A stretch of DNA of 64,000 nucleotides from Streptomyces spinosus (lineage in GTDB: Bacteria; Actinomycetota; Actinomycetes; Streptomycetales; Streptomycetaceae), in contig NZ_JAINRC010000028.1 of NCBI RefSeq assembly GCF_020400655.1, positions 1 through 64,000 of the forward strand. Reading direction: 5' to 3'. The stretch's first letter is position 1. Each line of letters starts with the position of its first letter. This document shows, in pieces, positions 46,830-54,585 of this stretch. The position numbers were made by a program, and so were the translations under genes. A model generated the notes under the pieces. That model did no database searches and was not told where the DNA came from. It saw nothing but the letters and a program-made list of their open reading frames with translations.

Positions 46830-47396
46830 CCCGATCTCCACGGGGGAGTGCGAACTTCAGACCCTCGAACCGGCGCCGCTCCGGCCCGAGACAAGCCTCG
46901 AAAGAGCTATGCGGTCGCCGCCTGCCGCTGCGAAGTGCGAGGGGCACCGAACTCGTCGGTCTCCAGGCAAAGACCGGACCATCGCACTTGCGGCGATCGA
47001 CGTCGGAAAGACTCCACGACACTCATGTTAGGTCCCAAAACCCGCGGGGGAAGGGCGGCCTGCTCACTGGTGTCGAAGCCACGGACCATTGAAGCCCGGC
47101 GACGTACGGCTCGGTCGGTGGCCGGGGCGGGAGTCGGCGTGGCGCAGCACGGCGGAAAGGTGGCAGACCGGCTCGCGGCCCGCGGCGGACGCCCCCGCCG
47201 GCCGGCGCACCCCGGCCGCCGCATGGTTGCGCCGGACCGCACGCTGCCGTACACGCGCGGCCAGAAGGAGCGCATGGATGGCTCAACAGCTACTTGTGAC
47301 GCCCCCTGCACGGCTGCCAACCTCCCGATGGGCCACTGCGGTAGCTGTGTGTCAGCGCATCGTGACATCTCGCAGTCGGCAGGAACGGCAGATGTG
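46830..47396. other. Divergent intergenic region
   Basis: About 565 nt between the ferredoxin operon and a secreted protein gene. It must contain both promoters, but I cannot point to one. Open frames here show no recognisable family. Confidence 0.45.
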
Positions 47397-47876
47397 ATGG
47401 CAAAGACCCCACGGATCATCACCACCGCACTCGTCGCCGCAACCATGCTGATCGCCGCGCCGACGGCGACCGCGGCAACACCCCACGTACAGCACCCGGC
47501 CGAGGCTGCGGCCGACACCTGCGGCCCCAGCGTCGATCCCAACACCTACATCCCGAGCAGCCGCCGCCACACCGGGCCCACCGCGAAGGCCGGAAGCGCC
47601 CGCATCCAGGTGCGCTACGGCAACAAGAAGGCCGGAGCGCCCTACTACGTGTGGGCGTCCATCACCGGCGCGAGGAGGGGCGACCCGGTCCAACTCCGGT
47701 GGGACATCGACTACGGTTCCTGGGAGGACTACGGAGTCTGTGCGGCAACGGTGCACTCCGGTACCTCGCAGAACACACGAGCCGTGAAGTACCGGCACGG
47801 CAGTGGCTGGCACCTTGAAGCCCAGGCCTGGGGCAAGCACGCGGGCCACAAGGGTTCCACCGCCTACTGGCCCTGA
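47397..47876 (+). CDS. Small secreted protein of unknown function
   Basis: The ATG at 47397 gives 159 residues. Residues 1-27 are a signal peptide (KTPRIITTALVAATMLIAAP and an ATA-type cleavage site). The mature part is about 130 residues of beta-rich, aromatic sequence (YYVWASITGARRGDPVQLRW, GSGWHLEAQAWGKHAGHKG) with two Cys (TCGPS and GVCAAT) that probably form a disulfide. I recognise no family. Such proteins are common in the Streptomyces secretome. Confidence 0.75.
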   Translation: MAKTPRIITTALVAATMLIAAPTATAATPHVQHPAEAAADTCGPSVDPNTYIPSSRRHTGPTAKAGSARIQVRYGNKKAGAPYYVWASITGARRGDPVQLRWDIDYGSWEDYGVCAATVHSGTSQNTRAVKYRHGSGWHLEAQAWGKHAGHKGSTAYWP

Positions 47877-48530
47877 TCGGACAACGGGCTGGCCGGCGGA
47901 GCTGGACGCCGACGAGGGCTACGACCACGACCACCCGCGCCGATGGCTCCGTCGGCGAAGCACGGCGCCGGGACCACGCGGGAGCGGATGGGCGGGATGC
48001 CGCGCACGAGCGGCTCCGGGCCCGTCGCGGTGCCGGCGGGTTTGCCGACCGACCAGGGCATCGACACCCCAGCCACCGCCATCCAGATGTCGGCGCCCGC
48101 TTTCCGCAGCAGGGCGAGGAGGGACAGTGCGTCGTCGGCCGTCATCACCCCGCGCAGGCCAGCGTCGGTCATTCGGGCCGGCGAATGGATTCGCTGACTT
48201 TCACCAGGGCGACCAGGCGCATGCTACGGATCATCCGAGGCCCGGCTCCGCCCGGCTTTCGTCCCCTCGGCGTCCATCACGTGCGGGTTGGCCTTCGGCC
48301 ATGCCTCGCGTTCAGACACCGCTGCGACACGGCCCAGGAGGCGGGGTGCAGCGGGACGGGGGGCCGCACGCCGCCCGCACGGCGCGCACGTACGGCACGC
48401 GGGGCTTTCCGATGAGGTTGGATGCGCGCCGCCCGTGCTTCCGCGCGCCCCTACTGGCCGGAACAGGAAGCTGCCACCATCGCCCTGCGCGGCTCGGCAC
48501 CGCGGCCACGGACACGGCGACGGGGGACGC
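47877..48530. other. Gene-poor stretch with a nucleotidyltransferase remnant
   Basis: Apart from the remnant on the minus strand, I find no gene. The region 48240-48520 has open frames on both strands without family similarity. Confidence 0.45.
47990..48172 (-). pseudogene. Frameshifted remnant of a nucleotidyltransferase-domain protein (aminoglycoside/lincosamide type)
   Basis: Reading from the ATG at 48172: MTADDALSLLALLRKAGADIW, the typical start of this family (written in its first part only). After a one-base shift, GGWGVDALVGRQTRRH follows in the second frame. GGWGVDALVG is the nucleotide-binding signature of LinB/AadA2-type nucleotidyltransferases. After that the similarity decays, so the gene is a remnant that is both frameshifted and truncated. 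Confidence 0.6.
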
Positions 48531-49397
48531 ATGACGCGGCGATGGCTGGTGACAGGATGCTCTTCAGGGCTCGGGCGGGCGCTGGCGGGCGCCGCCGCCC
48601 AGGCCGGCGACCTGGTGATCGCCACCGCCCGCAGGCCCGCCAGCCTGAACGACCTGGCCGACCGGTACCCGGACCGGGTGTCGGCGGTGGCGTTGGACGT
48701 GTGCGACGCCGAGCAGTGCGAAGCGGCGGTCGCCCACGCGGTCGATCGCTTCGGCGGCGTCGACGTGCTGGTGAACAACGCCGGGGCAGGACTGTTCGGC
48801 GCGGTCGAAGAGGTATCCGACGAGGAACTACGGGCGCAACTCGAGGTGCTGACTGTCGCGCCGTGGCGACTCACCCGCCTGGTCCTCCCCCTGATGCGCC
48901 GTCAGGGTCACGGACACGTCGTCAACGTCTCCTCGATCGCCGGACGGATGGGGCTGCCGGGCCTGTCGGCGTATGTGACGGGCAAGTACGCGCTGGAAGG
49001 GATGAGTCAGGCCCTGGCGGCGGAAGTCGCGCCCTTCGGCATCCGGGTGCACGCCGTCGAGCCCGGCGGATTCGCCACCCGCTACGGCACCTCGCTGACC
49101 GAGGCCGCCGGCCGCATCGAGGCCTATGCGCAGAGCACGGGAGAGGTCGAGGCAGGCCTGCGGGGCATGCCAGGCAACCCCGGGCTGAGCCGGCCCGCAG
49201 TCTTCGCCCGCCACGTCCTGCGCCTGGTGGCGTCGCCCACGGCACCACTGCGCGTACCGATCGGCGCGGACGCCTACGACTTCCTTGAGGCGGTCGAGGC
49301 CGCGGCCCGCGCCGAGTTGGCGGCCGCGCACGCCTTCGTCCACGACCCCGCCGAGCGCGCGGGGGAAGACGCCGCACCCGTGACGCCCACCGGGTGA
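48531..49397 (+). CDS. SDR family oxidoreductase
   Basis: The ATG at 48531 with GGGGGAC upstream gives 288 residues. Classical SDR motifs are TGCSSGLGRALAGAAAQAG for cofactor binding, LVNNAGAGLFG, VNVSSIAGRMG with the catalytic Ser, and the YVTGKYALEG active-site Tyr and Lys. Its overall type resembles the same SDR subgroup as the broken gene at 15882-16711 (both end by a long C-terminal helix after residue 240). No neighbour in the same direction. Substrate unknown. Confidence 0.92.
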   Translation: MTRRWLVTGCSSGLGRALAGAAAQAGDLVIATARRPASLNDLADRYPDRVSAVALDVCDAEQCEAAVAHAVDRFGGVDVLVNNAGAGLFGAVEEVSDEELRAQLEVLTVAPWRLTRLVLPLMRRQGHGHVVNVSSIAGRMGLPGLSAYVTGKYALEGMSQALAAEVAPFGIRVHAVEPGGFATRYGTSLTEAAGRIEAYAQSTGEVEAGLRGMPGNPGLSRPAVFARHVLRLVASPTAPLRVPIGADAYDFLEAVEAAARAELAAAHAFVHDPAERAGEDAAPVTPTG

Positions 49398-49445
49398 CGA
49401 CGGTGCCCGGTGAGTGGTGCGATCGGGTGGTCCGCGGGCGGTCGT

Positions 49446-50243
49446 TCAGAGCGTGAGCACCGGTCGCGTGGAGAAGTCCTCGTACATGTCCTCTCCGTCC
49501 GGCCCGTACACGAACTCGGCCATGCCGGGGTTGCGGTTGGCGGTCGCCAGGGGAAGCCAGGCCAGTAGGTGGCCGTAGCCGCCACACACCGACTCGCCCC
49601 CGTCGCCGCCGTGGACTGCGGTGACATCGCTGGTCAGTTCGGCGCGGTAGGTGTCGTAGGCGATGTGCAGACCGAAGGCGTTCAGCTCGTTGTGCGGGCC
49701 GGTGTCGTCCCCGTAGGGGATGCGGTCGAGGGCACAGTCGTCGCCCCACCGGAACAGGGTGTCCGACCCGGCGCCGCAGGCGTGCTCCCACTCGTCGGAG
49801 CTCGGCATCCGCAGACCACGGACGGAGAGGGCAGCCGGCATGTCGGCCGGCGGTTCCGTCAGGTTCTCGTCCTCCACGGCCATGAGGACGGTGGCCAGGT
49901 GAACGCTGCGGCGAGCGCTGAGGGTCCGCTCGAGGTGGGTGCGCAGATCGGGCCCGTAACCGTAGCCCTGCTCCAGGCTCCCGGCGTAGTCGGCGGCCTG
50001 CCGCGCGGTCGGCTTCCAGGTATCGGCGTCGAAGCCCAGGGACACCCGGCCTCCGGGTATCAGGGCGAACTCCTGCCCTTCCCGCTCGATCCGGACGCGG
50101 TGCAGCGGGGCACCGAGATGTTCCGTGGCCTCGACGAGCGACACCCGGCCGCCCACGTGGTCGGCGGCATTCTGGGCGATCCGCCGGGCGGTGACCTCGT
50201 CGAAGGTCCGCCACAGGTCGAGAGTGAGATCAGCGAGCGACAT
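49446..50243 (-). CDS. FGE-sulfatase/SUMF1-fold protein, divergent
   Basis: The ATG at 50243 gives 265 residues. The N-terminal 75 residues are predicted helical (LADLTLDLWRTFDEVTARR). From about 140 the sequence has features of the SUMF1/formylglycine-generating-enzyme fold: RGLRMPSSDEWEHACGAGSD, LFRWGDDC and NAFGLHIAYDTYRAELTSD. These correspond to the LPTEAEWEYA and NAFGLYDMxGNVWEWTSD motifs. The two catalytic Cys of true FGEs are not clearly conserved (a Cys occurs in GGESVCGGYG), so the protein is probably a non-canonical member. Confidence 0.65.
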   Translation of the reverse strand: MSLADLTLDLWRTFDEVTARRIAQNAADHVGGRVSLVEATEHLGAPLHRVRIEREGQEFALIPGGRVSLGFDADTWKPTARQAADYAGSLEQGYGYGPDLRTHLERTLSARRSVHLATVLMAVEDENLTEPPADMPAALSVRGLRMPSSDEWEHACGAGSDTLFRWGDDCALDRIPYGDDTGPHNELNAFGLHIAYDTYRAELTSDVTAVHGGDGGESVCGGYGHLLAWLPLATANRNPGMAEFVYGPDGEDMYEDFSTRPVLTL

Positions 50244-50660
50244 GGCCGGCAGTCTGGCACGCGCCACTGACAGCAACGCGGGCAGACGGCCGCGTTTGGC
50301 CGGGCAGGACAGGACGGTAACGCCTCAGGTGTTCTACGCCGGCCCCGGGCGCAAGAGACTCATGACGAAGAGCGTCGAGGACGGCCTCTCCGCCCATGCC
50401 CGAGCCGTCGGCGGACCGCTCGCTCACCAGCGTGAAGCTCGGCGACTGGCCGGCCCGCGAGCTCACCGTGCCGGTCGAAGAGGCTCACTGACGAGGACCG
50501 GCGTGGGATGGCCGTTTTGTGCGGTCCGGCCCCGCTGCATCGCGTTGATCCCGATGCACCCTCGCCGTCGACGATGTGAGCGAAGGTGGACTCGACGGGA
50601 GTCGAGGCCGGCCGTGGAAGTTAGGTGGGTGGTCACGGGCGCGATGGGCTGCCTCATGTC
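50244..50660. other. Intergenic region with a coding-like scrap
   Basis: Between two minus-strand genes. On the plus strand at about 50400-50490 there is a short segment ending KLGDWPARELTVPVEEAH and a stop, which looks like the C-terminus of a lost gene. No complete gene is supported. Confidence 0.4.
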
Positions 50661-51299
50661 TCAGGCGCCGTGAGTCCCGTCCGCGCCGTATCGGGCCAGC
50701 ATGGTCAGCACCGCTTGGTCGACCGCGTTGGCGATGGCGGAGTCGTCGGGCTCCCACCGTGCGAGCAGCATGCGCGGCCAGAACACGTAGTTGGAGATCA
50801 TCCCGAGGAACTGGGTCGCCGCCGTCTCCGCGTCGTCAAGCCGGGCTGTGCCGGCGGCGTTCTCCGCCGCCAGGTAGCGGCGGACCGATTCGAAGTAGGG
50901 CATCTTGCCGAGCTTGAACTGGGTCTCGCCGAGCTCGGGGAAGCGCGGTACCTCGGCGATGACGATGCGGAAGAGGGCGGCCATGCCGGGCTGGGTGAGA
51001 AGCGCCACGTATCGGTGTCCGATGGTCTCGAGCCCCGCGCGGAGGTTTCCCGGTTCCGGGAGAGGCGCCTCCCCGTCGTCGACCTTCCAGTATTCGGTGA
51101 CGATCGCCTCGAACAGGGCCGCCTTGGTGGAGAACTGCTTGAAAAGCGTCGCCCTCGACACTCCGGCCGCCTCGGCGATGCGGGCCAGCGAGGTGCCGTC
51201 GTAGCCGGAGTCGAGGAACAGCTTCGTCGCTGCCTCGATGATGGAGGTCCGCTTCTGCGCTGCCACGCGCCGGTGGTATTCCGAAGGCTGTGCCGTCAT
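50661..51299 (-). CDS. TetR/AcrR family transcriptional regulator
   Basis: The ATG at 51299, with GGAGGG upstream, gives 212 residues. The N-terminal DNA-binding domain is typical (IIEAATKLFLDSGYDGTSLA, then GVSRATLFKQFSTKAALFEA). The C-terminal domain resembles AefR-like TetR members (ALFRIVIAEVPRFPELGETQ). The gene is divergent from an SDR gene, with two matching palindromes between them, so it most likely represses itself and the SDR. Confidence 0.93.
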   Translation of the reverse strand: MTAQPSEYHRRVAAQKRTSIIEAATKLFLDSGYDGTSLARIAEAAGVSRATLFKQFSTKAALFEAIVTEYWKVDDGEAPLPEPGNLRAGLETIGHRYVALLTQPGMAALFRIVIAEVPRFPELGETQFKLGKMPYFESVRRYLAAENAAGTARLDDAETAATQFLGMISNYVFWPRMLLARWEPDDSAIANAVDQAVLTMLARYGADGTHGA

Positions 51300-51323
51300 G
51301 CCCTCCAGTATGCCTCCCGCAGC

Positions 51324-51347
51324 GAGGTGAGTCACTTGACTCACCTC
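51324..51347. promoter_or_regulatory. TetR operator 1
   Basis: A perfect 24-bp palindrome with arms GAGGTGAGTCA and TGACTCACCTC around CT, 25 nt upstream of the tetR start. Confidence 0.75.
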
Positions 51348-51374
51348 AGCTCCGCCGCCTACCTTGAGAGAGGA

Positions 51375-51394
51375 GGTGAGTCACTCGGCTCACC
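51375..51394. promoter_or_regulatory. TetR operator 2
   Basis: An imperfect copy of the same operator (GGTGAGTCACTCGGCTCACC), 28 nt before the SDR start. The two sites are 51 bp apart, about five helical turns. Confidence 0.7.
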
Positions 51395-51421
51395 ATCAAG
51401 GCGAGCCTGGAAGGATGCACC

Positions 51422-52210
51422 ATGGGACGCTTCGAGGGTCAGACCGTCCTCGTCACGGGCGGCAGTGGGGGCATGGGCAGTAGTCATGTGAGGGGCTACC
51501 ACGCCGAGGGGGCGAACGTCGTCATCGCCGGCCGCGACGACGACGCAGGCCGCGATCTCGCCGCTCAGCTCGATCACCGGGCTCTGTCCGTTCACCTGGA
51601 TGTCGCCAGCGAGGACGACTGGGCGGCGGTGGTGCGAGAAGTCGAAGGCCGCTTCGGGCCGATCACCATCCTGGTCAACAACGCGGGCGTCCAGAACCCG
51701 GCGGCCCCCATCGAGCACACCGAACTCCGCATCTGGGAGCACACCTTCAGCGTCAACGTCACCGGCCAGTTCCTCGGCATCAGGGCCGTGGCCCCATCGA
51801 TGCGCAGGGGCGGTGGCGGAACCATCGTCAACATCGCCTCGACCATGGCCCACGTCGGCACGGCCTTCTACGCTCCCTACACCGCCAGCAAGTGGGCCGT
51901 GCGCGGGCTGACCAGGACGGCCGCGCTGGAGCTGGGGCGGGACAACATCCGGGTCAACTCCATCCACCCCGGCGTCGTCTCCACACCGCTGATCAACGAG
52001 CCCACCGTCGCGGGTCAGCCGGCCGTCGCCGACTTCTACTCACCTGATCCCTTCGCCATCCCCCGCCTCGCCGAACCCGACGAGATCACCCGCCTGTTGC
52101 TCTTCATCACCTCCCAGGACGCGTCTTTCGCCACGGGCTCGGAATTCGTCCTGGACGGGGGCCTGCTGCTCGGCCCCGCACTCCAACCCGAAGTCGGCAC
52201 CGCAGCTTGA
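51422..52210 (+). CDS. SDR family oxidoreductase (glucose 1-dehydrogenase-like)
   Basis: The protein has 262 residues. Motifs are TGGSGGMGSSHVRGY for the cofactor, HLDVASEDDW, ILVNNAGVQNP, NIASTMAHVG with Ser, and YTASKWAVRGLTRTAALELG with the Tyr-Lys pair. The C-terminus has the family's ATGSEFVLDGG. It resembles 3-oxoacyl reductase or glucose-dehydrogenase-like SDRs; the actual substrate is unknown. It is regulated by the divergent TetR gene at 50661. Confidence 0.93.
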   Translation: MGRFEGQTVLVTGGSGGMGSSHVRGYHAEGANVVIAGRDDDAGRDLAAQLDHRALSVHLDVASEDDWAAVVREVEGRFGPITILVNNAGVQNPAAPIEHTELRIWEHTFSVNVTGQFLGIRAVAPSMRRGGGGTIVNIASTMAHVGTAFYAPYTASKWAVRGLTRTAALELGRDNIRVNSIHPGVVSTPLINEPTVAGQPAVADFYSPDPFAIPRLAEPDEITRLLLFITSQDASFATGSEFVLDGGLLLGPALQPEVGTAA

Positions 52211-52826
52211 GCCGGCATCGCGGTACGGAGTGCGCAGTCGCGGGCGCCCATCTTGTTCGAGGCGGAAGCGATCCTGCCTTGCGATGATGACGGGCTGTGG
52301 CAGTCGTGAGCACGACGTCCGAGCCGTCCTGGACAGCTCCGTTCACCGGGCTGAGCCCGCGCTGCTTCGGCAGGCCGGTGACCGTGTCGCGACGGGAGAG
52401 CGGATGCGGCGCGGCGGGGCCGTCCGTGGACTCCACCGCCGGAAGACCGCACGCCGCTCGTGACAACGTAGCGGCGATCCGGGGCCCCACCTCGCCGCCC
52501 CCGCTCTGCCCGAGCAGGGACAACCGCTCCGGTGCCACCTCGGGCCGCTGCCGGAGCAGCAGGACCGCGGCGAGTACCTGCCCCAGGCACTCGCCGCGGT
52601 CCTGGTGAAGTCCGATGGCAGACGATCCGGGTGCGCGAAGGTGGCTTCGTCGAAGCGCCACACGGTCACCTGTCGGGAGGCGAGCCCCCAGGCGAGGTCC
52701 GTGTGGCGCTCGCTGGGCGCCGGTGTCGTGGTTCCGCTGGAGCGCCGGGGCGGGTATGACCTGGCACGCCGGCCTTTCGGGCCGGCGGCCGGCTTGCGGG
52801 TTCGGCCGGCACACAGGCCCTGGCGT
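52211..52826. other. Region with a decayed alpha/beta hydrolase
   Basis: Aside from the hydrolase remnant on the minus strand, no gene is supported. The region sits between two genes whose 3' ends converge. Confidence 0.45.
52330..52730 (-). pseudogene. Frameshifted remnant of an alpha/beta hydrolase
   Basis: On the minus strand one frame reads HTDLAWGLASRQVTVWRFDE, and a second frame continues LGQVLAAVLLLRQRPEVAPE followed by RLSLLGQSGGGEVGPRIAA. Joined, these match the order strand, helix and nucleophile elbow (GQSGGG replacing GHSxGG) of serine alpha/beta hydrolases of the dipeptidyl-peptidase-like group. The two ends are missing. Confidence 0.5.
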
Positions 52827-53948
52827 TCAGAGGGCCGCGAACCCCTGCCGCGCGAGGTCGACTGCCGTGCGGACGCCGGTGGCGTACTCCGACGGGCACT
52901 CCCAGGCCGCGAAGTGACCACCGGCCGCCTCCTCGGTCCAGGAGCGGACGTCGAAGAAGCGTGCCGCGAACTCGCGCGGGGCGTTGACCAGGTCCTTCGG
53001 GAAGATCGTGAACGCCGTCGGGACGTCGATGCGTCCGGTCGGTTTCTCCGCGCTCTCGGCGTACGGGGTGAAGGAGGTGCCGATGGCGCCGCTGACCCAG
53101 TACGCGGTGATCCAGGTGAGCAATTCGTCCCGGTCGAACACCGCTTCCACATCACCGCCGCAGTCGGTCCACGCCCGCAGTTTCTCCAGGATCCAGGCCG
53201 CCAAGCCCGCGGGCGAGTCACCGAGCGCCACCGCCAACGTGTGCGGTCTGGTGGCCTGTTCGTGCATGTAGCCGCCCTCCGTGGCTTGCCAGTGATGACC
53301 GCGCCGGACGTAGGCCCGCTCCGCGTCGGACAGGTCCTGCGGCGGGTCCACCAGGAAGCGGTACTGCGACACATCGGTCAGGTGCAGGGCGGCCACGCGG
53401 TCGGGGTGCGCAGCGGCCAGCGCCTCGGCGACATCACAGCCCACATCGCCCGCGGACACGACGTACCGTTCGTAGCCGAGCTCGGTCATCGCGTTCGCGA
53501 TCGCTTCGGCCATGTCCCCGGACGACATGCCCCGGGCGGCCACGGGCGCGGCGAACGGAAAGCCCGGCAGGGCCGGGACGATCACGTGGAGGTCGGACAG
53601 CAGGGGCCAGACCTTCTCGAACCGCAGGACGGAGTCGGGCCAGCCGTGGAGGAGCACCACCGCCACCGCGTCGGTGCGCGCCGCTCGCAGATGGACCGCC
53701 CGCACCGGTGCGTCGGCCCGGCCGGCCAGGGCCCAGGGCAGGCTGCGGATCCGGGCTTCGTGCGTGCGCCAGTCGTAGGAGCGGGCCCAATAAGAGATCA
53801 GGTCCGCGAGGGGGTCGCCGTCGACACCGCGCGCCCATCCGAACCCGGCGGGGACGTCGATCCGGCGGTAGCTGCGCAGGCGCGCGCGCAGATCCTCGAG
53901 TACCGACTCCTCCACGACTGGTGGAGTGGCGTGCTCCGTGCTGATCAT
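52827..53948 (-). CDS. Epoxide hydrolase (alpha/beta hydrolase with EHN domain)
   Basis: The ATG at 53948 with GAGGA upstream gives 373 residues. The N-terminal 90 residues form the epoxide-hydrolase N-domain (LRARLRSYRRIDVPAGFGWA, then SYDWRTHEARI). HGWPDSVLRFEKVWPLL is the oxyanion segment. VSAGDVGCDVAEALAAAHPD contains the probable nucleophile Asp (usual form GGDWG). AAGGHFAAWECP provides the C-terminal catalytic His. These enzymes open epoxides to diols through an ester intermediate. The replacement of Trp in the nucleophile loop (GDVG) is unusual. The epoxide substrate is unknown. Confidence 0.9.
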   Translation of the reverse strand: MISTEHATPPVVEESVLEDLRARLRSYRRIDVPAGFGWARGVDGDPLADLISYWARSYDWRTHEARIRSLPWALAGRADAPVRAVHLRAARTDAVAVVLLHGWPDSVLRFEKVWPLLSDLHVIVPALPGFPFAAPVAARGMSSGDMAEAIANAMTELGYERYVVSAGDVGCDVAEALAAAHPDRVAALHLTDVSQYRFLVDPPQDLSDAERAYVRRGHHWQATEGGYMHEQATRPHTLAVALGDSPAGLAAWILEKLRAWTDCGGDVEAVFDRDELLTWITAYWVSGAIGTSFTPYAESAEKPTGRIDVPTAFTIFPKDLVNAPREFAARFFDVRSWTEEAAGGHFAAWECPSEYATGVRTAVDLARQGFAAL

Positions 53949-54585
53949 GCCCGGTCGTCCTCTCGTTCGTCCGAAACGACAGTGGTGGCCGCATCCCGGC
54001 GATGTTCCCGGGACGCCTTTCCCAGGACAACTACCCGCAGGGCGTGAACGGTGACGAACGACCTCCCCGGCGCGGACCGTGACCTTGGGGGACCGACCAG
54101 TTCGGGTGGGGTAAACGAGTCCGGGCCGAGGTGGAAACCCGGTGACCACCGCAACGGACATGCCCCGCCGGCCACATCCCGCCACCGGACGGCCAGGAGC
54201 TCGCGTCCGCGCTACCGGACGGCCTACAGCTCGCGTTCGCGGTGGCCCCGGGGCGCCGGACGGCCTACAGCTCGCGTTCGCGGTGGCCCCGGGGCGCCGG
54301 ACGGCCTACAGCTCGCGTTCGCGGTGGCCCCGGGGCGCTACAGGTCGTCCACGCCGCACGCCGGGCCAGGGCACGCCTTCCGCACTCGACACACGGTGTC
54401 GTGCCGCGCTCGGCCCGCCGGGCACGGCACGCTCCCATACGTGTGCGGGTGACCGAACAAACCCCGGCCCCGCCCAGGGCCACACCCCCGGCTCAACCCG
54501 CGCCGTGTTAACACCAGTTATCCAAGGGCTTTACATGCCTGCCGGAAGATGGTCGGATGCCACCGATCACGATCATGGAGGACAT
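53949..54585. other. Intergenic region with 41-bp tandem repeats upstream of the subtilase gene
   Basis: Contains three perfect 41-bp repeats (54215-54337) and a degenerate fourth. The first 200 nt should hold the epoxide hydrolase promoter. A region of lower GC (54505-54540, with ACACCAGTTATCC) lies just before the subtilase start and could hold its promoter. No gene is supported. Confidence 0.5.
54215..54337. repeat. Three tandem 41-bp repeats
   Basis: Three identical copies start at 54215, 54256 and 54297 (beginning CCGGACGGCCTACAG). A degenerate partial copy lies just before (about 54184-54211). The unit length is not a multiple of three, so it is unlikely to be coding. The repeats end 248 nt upstream of the subtilase start. 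Confidence 0.9.

Noticed and set aside
54215-54337. Possible CRISPR array
   Set aside because: The 41-bp units are contiguous without variable spacers, and no cas genes are near.
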